This document shows positions 45,460 to 57,180 of a DNA stretch of 64,000 nt, piece after piece. Position 1 is the stretch's first letter. Every line of letters starts with the position of its first letter. Made by a program: the position numbers and the translations under genes. Below the pieces are notes generated by a model that did no database searches, was not told where the DNA came from, and was given only the letters and a program-made list of their open reading frames with translations. This DNA comes from Polytrichum commune (Eukaryota > Streptophyta > Polytrichopsida > Polytrichales > Polytrichaceae), in NCBI GenBank assembly GCA_950295325.1, contig OX485804.1:18540001-18604000 (forward strand), in the 5' to 3' direction.

Positions 45460-48400
45460 ATGGGCGCAATGGCGGCGGCAGCAGGCATAACATCCCCTGC
45501 CCGTGTGAAGTTGACGGATTTGATTGCCGCCGATGGGCTCCCACTGGACAGTTACAAGCATGCTGTTGCATCTCTTGCCCAGTCGCTCAGGAACTTCAAC
45601 GTGGCCATTATTCAAGTTCCTCAACCGGACGATGTGCTGCTGCGATGTGTTTTGGACTCGGTCCGAATGTTCTTCCATCAGAGACCAGCGGTGGGTGCAG
45701 ATGCAGTCCATGCCGAGGACCCACAAATTTGGAATCGCACTGCCGGTTATTATGCTGAACCCCAGCATGCAAGAGAGGTTTATGACTTTCGCCCGGGGAG
45801 AATGGCTGTGGAAGGGGCAAGCATGTCCGAGTTGCCACCTGCAGGATTACCTGAACTTTTTGCTTCTCTCGGAAACGCAACCCGAGTGATCTTGGATGCA
45901 ATTGGTTGCTCACTTGAGCTGAGAAGCTTTTCTTTCACAGATTTGTTGGACAACGTGCCGCTGAAGACGGGAGAAATGTCAACATCTGTCTTGACAACTT
46001 GCTGCCATAACAGGTGCGTGTCTGAGAATGGTCGTGTTTGGTACGACAACTATAGTCGTTGAATTTGCTCATGACATGCACAGCGATGGCAACACTCGTC
46101 ATTTTTCATTCCTGCTTATTTGAAAAAAAAAATCACGATCAGAAAACTATACTTGCCGACCTCTGTAGGAGGGCATCCTTGGGTGAGTTTTACCTGATTT
46201 AGGATACATGAGATTTTGCAAAGACACTTTGTTTCATCAAGCTTGAACTGGTTTTCATTGCAGACCTGGGGCTCACCAATCAGCCCCGACTTTGGCAGGA
46301 GAGCAAGGGTCACTGCCACTTTTTGAAGAAGACGCAGACAAAGGACTACTGACTTTAATCAAGTCTGACAAGCCAGGGTTTCAAATACGAGATTCACAGG
46401 GTCGGTGGATGGTTGTGGATGCCGACCTAAGTCCTCAAGACATGATTCTGTTTACTGGAATGTCACTTTATCAGGCGACTGGAGGCTACCTGAGTCCCTC
46501 TATTCATCGTACAGATCACAATGCAAACCTTGCCCAAGGTTCTTCTCCATATGGGCGTTGTTCTGTAGCTTTCAAGTTGATGCCTCGTGCTTCTGCCATT
46601 CTGCATTGTGCAGCTATGAATGCTGCAGGGCACCCAGTTGGGGGTCCCTTTCAACAACCGGTGGCGGTTCATGATTTTATGCAACGATCTCATGCCATGG
46701 ACCAACTTGTGACTCGACCGGGTGTTCCTACATTCGCATTTTCAGCACCCGTAGAAGGTGAGTGTCTTTTTGCTTTGGCATCTACATCAGTTGATCAATT
46801 TTTGCAGGTGCTATATTAAATGCAAACTTACTTCTTTTCACCTGTTTTAAATTCATAGCTTTCTTTCATACAGGAAAAACTCTATTTAAAGAGGGAAGTG
46901 TTACTGAGCAGTGGTGTTATGCCTCATGTTTGGAAGGAGATCTTTCATGTCCATATCAATTTGAGCACAAAAGATTTCTGAGGTTGCACATATCTCAAAC
47001 TTGTTGATTTCGTAAAGTTGCACAAGTCTAACTGGAGTTTCTTTAGTAGTTTTTGTTCCTGCTACAGTTCAATTGAAGGCAGCGATGAAGAGGAAAAATC
47101 AAGCATCTAGGGGAAAGCCACTTGCTCCTTCAAAGCGCTTGCGTCTTGAAGCTCAGCGGGTCCTCAAGGAAAGAGTTCAAGAGATTGCTGACAGCAAGGG
47201 CTTAAAGATCCGGTATTGCAATCTAAAGGAGTGTGAAGACCAACACTTGAATTCCATGGACAGTCCTTGTGCAGCAATGCGTGCAGAGATGGATTGGCCT
47301 GCTGGTGTTCCATTTGTTCATCCCCACGACTTGCCTAATAAAGCAAAACAGGCCTTTTTGGAAGCTTACGAGCCTGGCTGGACAGCTGCTCAGGATGGTG
47401 ACATGGGATTGTTAGAAGCAGGCCAAGCCCAACAAGGGCAGATTCTTGCTTGTAAGACTCTGAGCTTATTGTTGTGTGGTTCAGAGTGATAGTGTGTTCT
47501 CTTGTTACGTGATGACTGGATTCCATGTCTAGTAAGCAGTTATGGAAAGTGAGCAGTTAGAGAGGAATTGAGCGGTATGTCTACTGTATTGGTGTTGTCA
47601 CCCCTTTATTCAACAAAATGGTGAAGTGATGGGTTGCATACACTTTCCTTAATACTTTTTGTGGAACGAATTCTAAGGTCCATTGGTTTGCTGGTGAAAC
47701 CAATTACCAACTTCAGCATAGATTCCTGGGCTACTGCCTGAGAGAGGGTGTGGCCACTGAAGATTATAGACTCATCATGGTGGATGTTTGTGACCAGAGA
47801 TTGGACTTTGTTGGTCATTTATGTTTGTTTGTTGAGCATTGTTTACATTTGAACTTGTTTACACCTGATGGACTTAATGTAGTGAGTTTAGAGAAATGTC
47901 ATGCATGATGAAGCTTATCGTCCTAACCACTGGTTGACAATAACAAAGTGTAATATTGAAGTCTCATTCCTGGTGTAATAATCTAAGGCTCAACAAGGAG
48001 TCTGGCAAGCTTCAGATGTTTGAAATGCTCTATGCAGTGAAGTAGAAATCTTCCTACATTTTCTTGCATTTCATGGTGATTGCAGTCATTGAGCACATCT
48101 TGTTATTCTCCTTGCCTTCTTAGCCAACCAGATATAAATCCTGTTGAGTCGGTTGTAATTTACTGATGTCAAATTGCAAGCAGTTGTATATATGCGAAAA
48201 TGTGGCATGTACAATATGGAATGCCCAGTGACTTCTGATAGGATTTTATTGTTTGTAATCCATGCTAGTTTTTGTAATGTGGATGAGGTTCTGCTATTTC
48301 TCTTGACTGATGCTGGTCACTAGCATTTCTTGGTCTTGGTCATTCTGCCAAACATATACTGGTGTTCCTTTAATCATTGTATAAAGAGGATGAGTCTCTC

Positions 48401-49277
48401 AAATGGTTTGAGTCCCACTATATTTGCATGAGATGCACTTAGAGGTGAAGTTTTCACTACTGATTTTTTGTACTTATTGTGCTTGAGGTAATGTGGTACT
48501 CTTAGACAACTATGGATGAAGATGTGATGGTCCAAGTAATGTAGCGCAATTCTCATGAAGTGACAGGAGCATCGCATGTGGAGGATCCACGGTTTGGAGT
48601 GAAACCTGCAGTATTGGAGGACCAGCGATTTGCTGTGAAGACAGTTTTTGATTATTTGCGAGCTAAAGGAAAGAATGTCCCTACTGGAAAACCGCAGGTA
48701 GTTGGGCACAAAGTGGACATCAGTGGCTTGGCCAAAGCCGCATTTGAAGCAGGAGGCCGAGCACAGGTTGAGACATGCCCTAAAACCTGCATATTTGTTC
48801 CCTATTGTCATTTCATTCTCTGTAGTTTTGTTCTCATGTGGCTTTCCTTGATTGATGAGTGTTGGCTGTACTTGGGATATGTGGAACTCTCAAAATTGTA
48901 CTCCTGGTTGGATTTGCTATACTATGAGAAGTCTTGTTGTCTGGTTTTGGTCATGTTTTATGTGGTTGAGTGTAAACATTGTAGCTGATAGATATACATA
49001 TTGCATCTACATGACTTGTGGGGCAGTACTGATGTGAGGTTCTATGTAGGAGTGTAAATTTCATGTGTAGACATTAACAATGGATGGCTTTGTGGTGTCT
49101 CAGTTTGATGCTGATTCCGGCTTTCAACGCTTTATTGCTGCGCAATTCCAGTTAGATAATGCACCAGAGAGGGACAAGGAGAGGGCGTTGGAGCGCCTCA
49201 AAAAGCTTTATGATCAAGTGCTGGGTGACTATATCGAAGAACTGGTTGCCAATAGTCATGTTGATGGCAACCAGTAA
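45460..49277 (+). CDS. 2-oxoglutarate/Fe(II) dioxygenase-like protein
   Basis: Proposed exons 45460-46013, 46264-46757, 47068-47451, 48561-48766 and 49071-49277 join in frame to about 614 residues. Residues about 185-290 look like the double-stranded beta-helix of plant 2OG/Fe(II) oxygenases: GLLTLIKSD, GFQIRDSQGRWMVVD, MILFTGMSLYQATGGYLSP, HRTD, then GRCSVAFKLMP. The C-terminal half has a basic helix (LAPSKRLRLEAQRVLKERVQ) and PFVHPHDLPNKAKQAFLEAYEPGW, which I associate with a conserved uncharacterised plant family. His266 and the R283-x-S285 pair fit the iron and 2-oxoglutarate sites, but the first HxD motif reads D208-A-D210. Substrate is unknown. The 47452-48560 intron border is the least certain: joining at 48567 would give TGA, so 48561 was chosen. 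Start could also be ATG 45469. Confidence 0.85.
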
Positions 49278-50425
49278 CATAGGTGGGGGAGTTCACAATC
49301 TCTTGATAGATAGGGTTTGCAGACAGAGATCCAGTTCATCCTTACATCCCAGGGAGCCACCCCTGGCTACGATCAATCTATAGCTCTCCTGCTTGGATAC
49401 TTGTGGATGAACTTCCTGTCTTTGCTTCCCGGACTTTGGATCAACACGAAGTGATCGCCATCTCTGGACCCCACAGATAGAAAATCCTGATTGATCCTCT
49501 TGGCTCCGCAGGACCTCGTCGAAGGTCTCAACATGCTATGGTGCCATCACTCCAAGGCCATTCGGCTAAGTTTTCTTCACCACATGTTCATCCTTTGTAT
49601 AGTCGGGTGATGGAAAAATCCATTCGGTAAAAATCAGCCCGTAGTCTGTTCATAGCAGGCCTGCAGTTGCTCCTATTCTATATACAGGTCATTTGGGCAG
49701 GCCTAGCATTTGAGTGTAAACTTGTGAACATTTGGAGGTGGAGTTTCTGAAAATATGAAAATGCTTGTGCCACATTCTAAAAATACCTGGTATTTTTAAT
49801 TATTGCCTCCAATTTACTGCATTTTGGTCCATGAAATGTAGGATTTAGTGTCTACGTCTTCCTGCAATTTCAATTCTTGTATTAACTCACTAGGATGCTG
49901 CTGCATTACAGGAGGAGAGAGAGGGAATTATCGCGTACGGGCATTCCTCTCATCCATCCAACATATAAACTTGACCCCCTATAGGTTTTTGGCCGATTCA
50001 TCTCAAATGACTTGGATTAGACTATTTTGGGGTCTTTAAAGCTAATTCCGATGTTGGTTCAACTACATAAAAGAACCAACATGGAAGAACATTCTTGGGC
50101 TTGGGCCAAGAAAAACACACCACTCAGAAGCTCCACCCAACATAATTACAAAGCCGGCCCCCATTGTTTTATCGTTGATGTTTCATCATAGATTTGCTAA
50201 TGCAACACAAAACTAAAGATGTAAATTTGAACAATAGAAGATAGAGGAACATCATAAACTAAACTGAATAAAACTTCCATACCTTAAGAATGGGGGGTAT
50301 TGGAGGTATCACACTTTTGACACTTAAGGTGCAAGAATTATTGGATAAAGATGGTTCATGTTAACATTATGATGCATGAGTGCAGAATGCAACCATTCAA
50401 GAAGGGGTGGTATGGGACTCTACTA
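49278..50425. other. Dioxygenase downstream region and gene-free stretch
   Basis: 49278-49860 probably includes the 3' untranslated region. No further coding. Confidence 0.35.
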
Positions 50426-50746
50426 CACTAAATAATGTGTAAATTGTCACCAATTCTATTTGCCTTGCTCAATACTAATTGTAAACCGCTTGTGTAGTGT
50501 CACCAACACTAAATGTAAACCTAATGTTATTTGTCATTCCTTGTAAATTTTCTTCTGTGAATTATAGATTTACAAAGTTGCAAGAACTATCACATACTGA
50601 GTGATTTTTCATCCAAATTCCAATCATCCATGACACTAAAAAGTAAATTGGGATGACAATATGTGTGAACTCATACATCAGAAGTGATTAGAAAAGTTAC
50701 CACAGTGACATAAAATACATTGTGACACTAAGTACAATATTTAGTG
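50426..50746. mobile_element. TA-flanked MITE, family 2 (321 bases, complete)
   Basis: The left end CACTAAATAATGTGTAAATT and right end inverse (TGTGACACTAAGTACAATAT then TTAGTG) are inverted relatives over about 28 bases, flanked by TA on both sides (50424-50425, 50747-50748). Relatives: 24598-24680, 27665-28015, 34540-34750. No coding. Confidence 0.78.
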
Positions 50747-51269
50747 TAGAAGCATATAAAGGAAATCATAGTAATGTATGTCATGAGGTGATGGTGTATG
50801 CCAACTACATTGAATATTGCAAATACTGTGGGCCACATTATGGAGCTAATTTTCATAATAAAAACATTGGGGGATAATATTGTTGGTGCACACTATTAAC
50901 CAACCTAAAGTAGATAATATCAAAAGGTCCATGTTCTATGTGATTGTATTTCAATTGGATTCACTATAGTGTGCATTTGAAAGACTCAACCTATGGGAAA
51001 GAGGTGGGTATGACAAGTGTAATTGGGGTTGCACACTATTCTCATGCATGATGGTGTATATTGTGGGCCTAATTGTTGAGTTGCTTAGGGCAAGTCACAA
51101 TGTACATCCGCCCATTTTATTAACCATTATTAGTGTACTTTGGCCTTTGCCATACCATCATATGACACCCGTGTATACAAGTTATGAATTGGCAAGTTTT
51201 GTAGTATAATGTGTAATTGGTTTAAGCAAGTATGTGTCTTACCTCCACGGTACCTCTTAATGTGTTTGT
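50747..51269. other. Gene-free stretch
   Basis: AT-rich. Nothing recognised. Confidence 0.3.
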
Positions 51270-51500
51270 GCTATATGTGGTCACTCCTCTTAAATACCTA
51301 CATTTGAGTGGTACATGGCAGAGGTTGTAGTTAAGAGTTAGACGTGTTATGATGAGATTGGACCAAGCACTCAAAATATATCGATTGATCTAGGTTGACT
51401 GGCTAACACAATTGGGAGGGCCTATGTGATCACTTAGAGAATGATAATCTTCACTTTGACCACCTAGAACTTTTGCATGCTAACTTTGAATTTAAATCTT
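51270..51500 (+). repeat. Dispersed GATGAGATTGGA repeat, copy 5
   Basis: TACATTTGAGTGGTACATGG, AGAGGTTGTAGTTAAGAG, GTTATGATGAGATTGGACCA, CTATGTGATCACTTAGAG and AACTTTTGCAT follow the order seen at 30150-30380. Confidence 0.65.
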
Positions 51501-53359
51501 AATATGGGGATTTGTGTGACTCGCAATTATTAATCAAACGAGGTATTTCGCAATTTGATACTATGGCCAAAATTGTATGTGGAGTTAGAAGTGCCCACTC
51601 TTAGACCAATACACTACAAATGTGCACTTGACACCCATCCCCATGTGGTAGATACTATGGATGGGTATGTAAGTAGGTAGATAGGTAGGTGGGTGGGTGG
51701 TCATTAGGTTGGTAGGTAGGTCACCACATGTCGCTTGCTTAGGTTTGAACCCTGTGCTCATCGAATTAAAAGATGATGCACACCAAAAAGAACACATACA
51801 TGATTTGCTCTTTAAATGCATGTGGATATTTTCATCCTTGCACTCCCAAGAAGTATGTTACGCATTATTTTCAGCCATGTCGTCTTGGCATGTTGCACCT
51901 GTGCATATACATTAATGTTTTGGGTCATTCTCCCATGCATTGTCCTCTCAACAAGCTGCATTGATATGCACCCTATCCAAAATGTATAATAGATAGATGT
52001 CTACCATGGACATGTATTTGGCCCGTTGCACCCATGCATATGAATTTATTGTCTTGGGCAATACCCGCACTGTCCGTTGAACATGATGCCATAGACAACC
52101 GGCCATTTTGAAACTTTTGGAATGGCGACTACATCAACACCCATACGTCATTCTCATTCCAAAGTTCCAAAATGCATGTCAAATTCCATGTGTTTGTTTC
52201 ATTGATGATGGTCTACAGGTGGATCTTTTCTTATATTTACCTTTGTCAAGTGTTGTACATGACATTGCTAAGCCTAGCCTCTCTGCTTCTTTTGTAAGGG
52301 GTGAGGGGATAGGTTGTAGGCTTGCATAGTTGGCAGCAAACGTTCATGGATTATGGGTGCAAGGACCATGACATCAACAATTACTTGCTAGCCATGTGAG
52401 TCAACCTACATGGCCCCTAGGCAATGATGTCTCAACAATACTTTAATATATGGGACAAGCTTATTAAGCTTGAAATTCCTAGTAAAGCAAGACTAAGAAT
52501 ACCCACATGTCGGTTCAATGTAGCAAAACGAACAATACTCAACCTAGGGAGCCCCAACATAAAAAGGACATTATGCCCGGAAAATTCCTAACCCCACGAT
52601 GGAAGAGCCTACCTTTGAGTAATGTTTTAATAATATGCCTGGTTCCAAAACATTTAGAGTGTTGCAAAAGTGATTTCCACATGGGATTCAATAGGGTTTT
52701 GATCAATGTGAATACAACAAGTGGCCCTGTTGCTTCCCCACAAATTAAACAATTTTTTCAAGGTTGAAGTGGGACACGAACACACACAACCCTTCACATT
52801 AATGCTTAAGAAATTTTGATGTCACCTCCTCTTTCAACATGCCCTCAACATTTAACTAACACAACCCTTCATCACCAACTTAACCCTGTGGGTGATTCCA
52901 CGGCTGGGGTAAACCAAACTATACACTACTTCCTTGGAGACAAGGGTTTGGACATCCAACAAGGAACGAGTGTATGGGTTGATTTGTCCAAATTGCAATT
53001 CTACTACATCCTTGACCTACCCTAACTTCATAATCATTTCAAAATCATTAGCAAAGCCTGGAAATCTGATCCCGTTTTGGAAGGTTTACCATTGACATTG
53101 GACTAATTATTGCACCACAAAAATTTGATGCAGTTTGACATAACATTATTCAGCTTTGTTGTGGAGTTCTGTTTCTAAACATGGATTGGTTGCCGTGCCA
53201 AAGAGGCGGTAGTTATCATATTTGGCCCGAGTATGGTCTCCCCAACAGTTCTTTATGGAATCTATCCTAACACAAATTTCTAATTATTCTCGGGCCACTT
53301 GAGCCTGCATGTGTGCTAAATTATGTTTTGGAGCATTGCAATTGCAATGGCTTCACAGT
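51501..53359. other. Gene-free stretch with a GTAG/GTGG simple repeat
   Basis: 51666-51722 is a mixed (GTAG)n/(GTGG)n run. The rest has short frames only. Confidence 0.35.
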
Positions 53360-53556
53360 ATGGCTGTCCAAGTCGAGAGGTTGTGGGATTGAATGGCCAA
53401 ACTTTGTTGAGAGTTCAAAGAAATGGGCTGAAAATAGCCAATAAAATATATGAATTGGAGCCTTCAGCTGGGCATAGTGTGAAGCCTCCAAAGGTCAAGC
53501 CCAAAGTCCAAACCTTTGGCCATGAACTCCCATGACCTCTCGACTTGGACGGCCAT
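53360..53556. repeat. Inverted repeat with 23-base arms
   Basis: ATGGCTGTCCAAGTCGAGAG (from 53360) pairs with CTCTCGACTTGGACGGCCAT (to 53556) with about two mismatches. The AGGTTGTGGGATTGAA part resembles a B box, so an old SINE is possible. A GTGAAGYCTCC motif is also duplicated nearby at 53480 and 53561. Confidence 0.6.
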
Positions 53557-54497
53557 AATGTGAAGTCTCCATAGGCCAAGCCCAAAGTCTAGACCCATAC
53601 CTAAGAAGAAGGAGCATCCCACTTTATTCCTTGCTCAAAAGAGCCCCTCCAATCGAACGGCCAAGATTTTGTCAGTTTTTGAAATTTTTATGGAAAAAAA
53701 TTGATGGCCCCTTGACCATAGTTTGGGTTTTCATTCCTGTTTGACCCAAACTTCCTTCGAGAGTTTGTCGCCTTGGTCAAAAAGTATTGCCATGTAGGCA
53801 TTTTGGAGAGTGATGGCCTTTGGACTTTGGCCTCTAGTGTGAAGGATCGAGAGGCTGGATTCTTGGTTTCTTGCAATCTGATTGGTGGAAATCGATGGCC
53901 TCTCAACCTTTAGCCATAGTGTGAAATGGCCCTAATGCCCCCTCCTCACCTGACTTTAGCTAAGACTGAGTCTTAAAGCTAAAACCCACCGTTATATCCG
54001 GTGGTAAGGTATTAGGGTCCACCACTAGGTTTGGGGTGGATGGTAGCCTCGGGCCTAATATCTGGGCCGGTCTTAGCACTTTTTTTTATCAACCTTCTTC
54101 ACTCCGTTGCTAGTTTTAGGGGAGGGTCCCGGCCTTTGTGCTTCTAGAAGCAACATGTAACGGTATGTCAACTGCCATTCAGGTGTGCAAGTTTCTTGAG
54201 AGGCCAATGGAACTTTGAACCCATTTCGGCAACACAAAATCATCGATTTTCAGCCTCTTTGGGTGTTGGGTTTTGTGAGTTAGTTGTGAAATTTCAACTC
54301 GAAGCGTTGTTCCTGCTCAGAGTAAGCTCCGCATTTCAGAGTGCAAGTCGGGTCTTGAGAGCTTGAGATTCACAGCTGCACTGAACTAATTGCTGCACAG
54401 TAAGTATGCAGAGCTGCAAGTTAATTTCGTGGCAGGCATCAAATCCTAGTTCAGCTACACAGTGGTGTAGTGGTATTGTCCTTGACGGAGCGTTTAC

Positions 54498-54707
54498 ATG
54501 ATTCTGTTGTGCATCGGAATAACATTGCATGCTCTCAAAATTGCAACCACATCGACAAAGGCTTCTGCAGTGCTTAAAGTAGAGGTGTGGGACGACACTA
54601 GAGCTCCAAGAGATTTGAGCAAGAAAGCTTCAAGAAAGTGCTCCAAAGGATTGGCAAGAACTTGGAAACCGGACGCAGAGGTAGGTAGTCGTCGAAGAAA
54701 TGTTTAA
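54498..54707 (+). pseudogene. Exon-like fragment, + strand, inside element 2
   Basis: A 69-residue frame with KVEVWDDTRAPRDLSKKASR and a basic tail. No family recognised. It may be captured coding sequence or chance. Confidence 0.25.
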
Positions 54708-54860
54708 GAAATTACTGGCAGCCATCTCTAGTGCAAGAAGAGCTACTACTAGTAGTTGTTTGAGGAATTAAGGAGCTGCATCTGTTCGCAGTGCTTTGCA
54801 GACAGTTCGAATGAGTCAAGCAGAAACTCAGAAAAGATGAACTCACCAGGGTAGCCTTTG

Positions 54861-55010
54861 CCGAAGGCAGCATTGGGGCTGGAGGGGACTCCGCCAAAAC
54901 CCCAACCACAAACGGGAGTTGCCATGCGGTGAGATTGCAAGCAGCTGGAACTCCGAAAGCTCAGCACTCCGAACTCACTACTACCTGCACCACTCCGAAA
55001 TCCCTTAAGA
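54861..55010 (-). pseudogene. Captured first-exon-like fragment, - strand
   Basis: The frame reads through a Ser/Arg-rich, acid-poor stretch (including LSFRSSSCLQSHRMATP) followed by VCGWGFGGVPSSPNAAFGKG and ends TACCCTG followed by GTGAGT, a strong 5' splice site at about 54855-54860. The layout is that of an organelle-targeting exon. I cannot name the parent gene. It lies within the PIF/Harbinger-like element, suggesting host sequence captured by a transposon. Confidence 0.4.
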
Positions 55011-55355
55011 AGGATTGTCGCATCTAAATTTCAAGAGACCGTTGGTTCAAGAGACCGTTACTCGCCTAGTTTTACCTGCAAAGTTAGGATTTGAGGCCAC
55101 ATAGCTAAGACTACATTGTGTCCAATCCCATGATGATGTCTCTGCGTTTTAGAGATGCTAAAATCCCTCCGCATTTATAGCGGAGGCAGCAAGCCTCGGC
55201 AATGTGAGTGCAGGGTCGGGAGTATTAAGATCATTGATGAAGCTCGCCAACTTGGCTCGGGACTTAATACCGGCTTAGGTGGGGAAGGCCAGTATTAAGG
55301 ACCGAGTTTTATCCTAAAACCCACCTCCCTAAAGTCAGGTGGGGAGGGGGCTTAA

Positions 55356-56269
55356 GTCTCACAATACACATCAAGTTGTTTCAACCTGAGTCAAACGACC
55401 TTAGTTTTGGCACCATGATAGACTTTGGCAACACGCCACTCCTTTTTTTTTTTACTCCATTGCTCATGCTTTTAGTATGCAGCCTGGACTGGAACTCATG
55501 TTCTTCTACCATGGAGAAGGGTGCTAACATGAGATTAAATTGTTGAAAGATGAAGTTCCCATCTTGAGGGGGTCAATCCTGTATTTTAAAAAACTATGTG
55601 AGAACAAATATAAGGTCCACTTTAAAGTTGCAACCTACAAATTATAAAGTATGTACTTGTAACAAATATGAAGTTATATATTGAACTCCATGTTTTACAT
55701 AAATTAGGGTGTTTACAAATTGATCATGTTAGAGAAGTTCTAAAAGTAGCATACCATATGGTTCAGTATGGTGAAGAATTCATGTAATATATATTAGGGC
55801 CCCATACAATGGATGAGCATCATTGATTGACATCTTATGGATGTCTCTTGGTAGTTGGATGTAATATGCCAGATTAGATTCGGATAGGCCCCCCCACGGG
55901 TTTACGCAATCTGTTTGGCTATGTGCGTTCCTAGTTAGGGTTTGCGGGAGCTCTTTGAAGTTATATGTCTGTGCAAACTCCCATCATCTTGCAAACTTGG
56001 TGAATGTTGTTGGTTGATTGTTGAAGGTCAAACAGTAGGCACACATGCATAGTTGTGCTCCTTAGGTTTGCCCATCCCAAGCTTCATTTTTGCTTGCTTG
56101 GGTATATGGGTACGGTTTAGGGTTTTGAATTCTTGTTGTGATTTCTCACAATTTTTTGAGAGCATTGTCGATGCAGAGGAGGGGGTGTTGTCAGCATGAG
56201 GTGTTTGTGTGAGCGATACCAACCATGACTTGAGGTACTCGGTTCTAGTGAGGTTGTTGGTCACCAATC
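55356..56269. other. Gene-free stretch
   Basis: AT-rich. Nothing recognised. Confidence 0.3.
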
Positions 56270-57180
56270 ATGTTTGCAATGTCAGTAAAGTTGGAATTAT
56301 TTTCACTTACTAATGCCTATGCTAGTGTAGAGCTTGTTGGACCTTGCAAGTGTGTCGAGGTTGATACATATGCAAAACTCATACCACTACTTGAAGGTAT
56401 TCATATTGTAGATTGGCCCTTTCATTCTTTGATATTGAGAGTAGATGTAGGATTAATTGCAAGCTTGAGGTGCTCAATAGAGTTTTTTTCGGTTGAATAT
56501 GTTCTACTACAAGCTGGTTCCAACCTTGAATTCAAAAAATGTATGTGTGTGGTTGACCTAGATTTTGTTTGACTCCAAACAAACTCTAGAGTGCATAGTA
56601 GAGGAGGATAAAATTCAAGATCTTACCCTTCTTCATAACCCTGACCAACCACTGCCTCCATATGTTGATTTTAGAGTTAGTGGTGAGAGCACTGACCATG
56701 TGGCATTTGATCTGAAGTTCACATTGGTGAGTGTTGAGGCTATGGCTAGATACTTGCTAGCCAAAGAGAAACTTAGGAAAGATCTGAAACTAACAACCCT
56801 AAAGGATCACCAATGGCAATTGAGGCTTCAAACCAAAATCATGTGGGTGTAGTAAATGTGTATTGTGTGGAGTGTTGTAAAGAATTCGATTCCAACATTG
56901 GAGATCATTCCAAGAACACAATCCACAACCTCTTTGCCAATTTGAAATAAAAACCACCTCATGTCTAACATACATGTTCAAAATTGGTGCTTAAGAAAGG
57001 GAGTCCAATTTAATGATCATCCCCAATCACAAGCCTCTAAAGGGAAGTCTATTATCATGACCGCATCTATCCATCAAGCACTAGTGGCTGAAGGCATTTA
57101 GTTACTAAGTGCAATGAATGAAATTAGTGCCAATGAGACAAAGCCATTTGCTCTAGTTGGGGATCCTATCAATGAAAGGT
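56270..57180 (+). pseudogene. Decayed coding remnant with a C2H2-like motif
   Basis: Successive + strand frames (56270-56572, 56565-56852, then about 56830-56948) read as protein across small shifts. Near 56858 is YCVECCKEFDSNIGDHSK followed by NTIH, a C-x2-C...H-x5-H pattern like a C2H2 zinc finger. About 57050-57180 reads MTASIHQALVAEGI, a stop, then LLSAMNEISANETKPFALVG. Several shifts and stops make it a pseudogene. Family unknown; a transposon-derived protein is likely from context. Confidence 0.4.

Larger units (their letters stand above)
53936..55352. mobile_element. PIF/Harbinger-like non-autonomous element, copy 2
   Basis: Termini TGCCCCCTCCTCACCTGACT (left) and reverse complement of AGTCAGGTGGGGAGGGGGC (right) match those of 33933-35579. 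TAA flanks both ends (53933-53935 and 55353-55355) if the last base is taken as a T-for-A change. There is no transposase. The interior differs from copy 1 and carries gene-like fragments on both strands, as Pack-type elements do. Confidence 0.7.

Noticed and set aside
46870-47000. Possible extra exon after dioxygenase exon 2
   Set aside because: It can be read in frame for about 40 residues but ends in stops, and joining 46757 directly to 47068 restores a good family match.
54460-54495. tRNA-like string GTGGTGTAGTGGTATTGTCC
   Set aside because: Resembles an A-box region but has no B box or cloverleaf pairing downstream.
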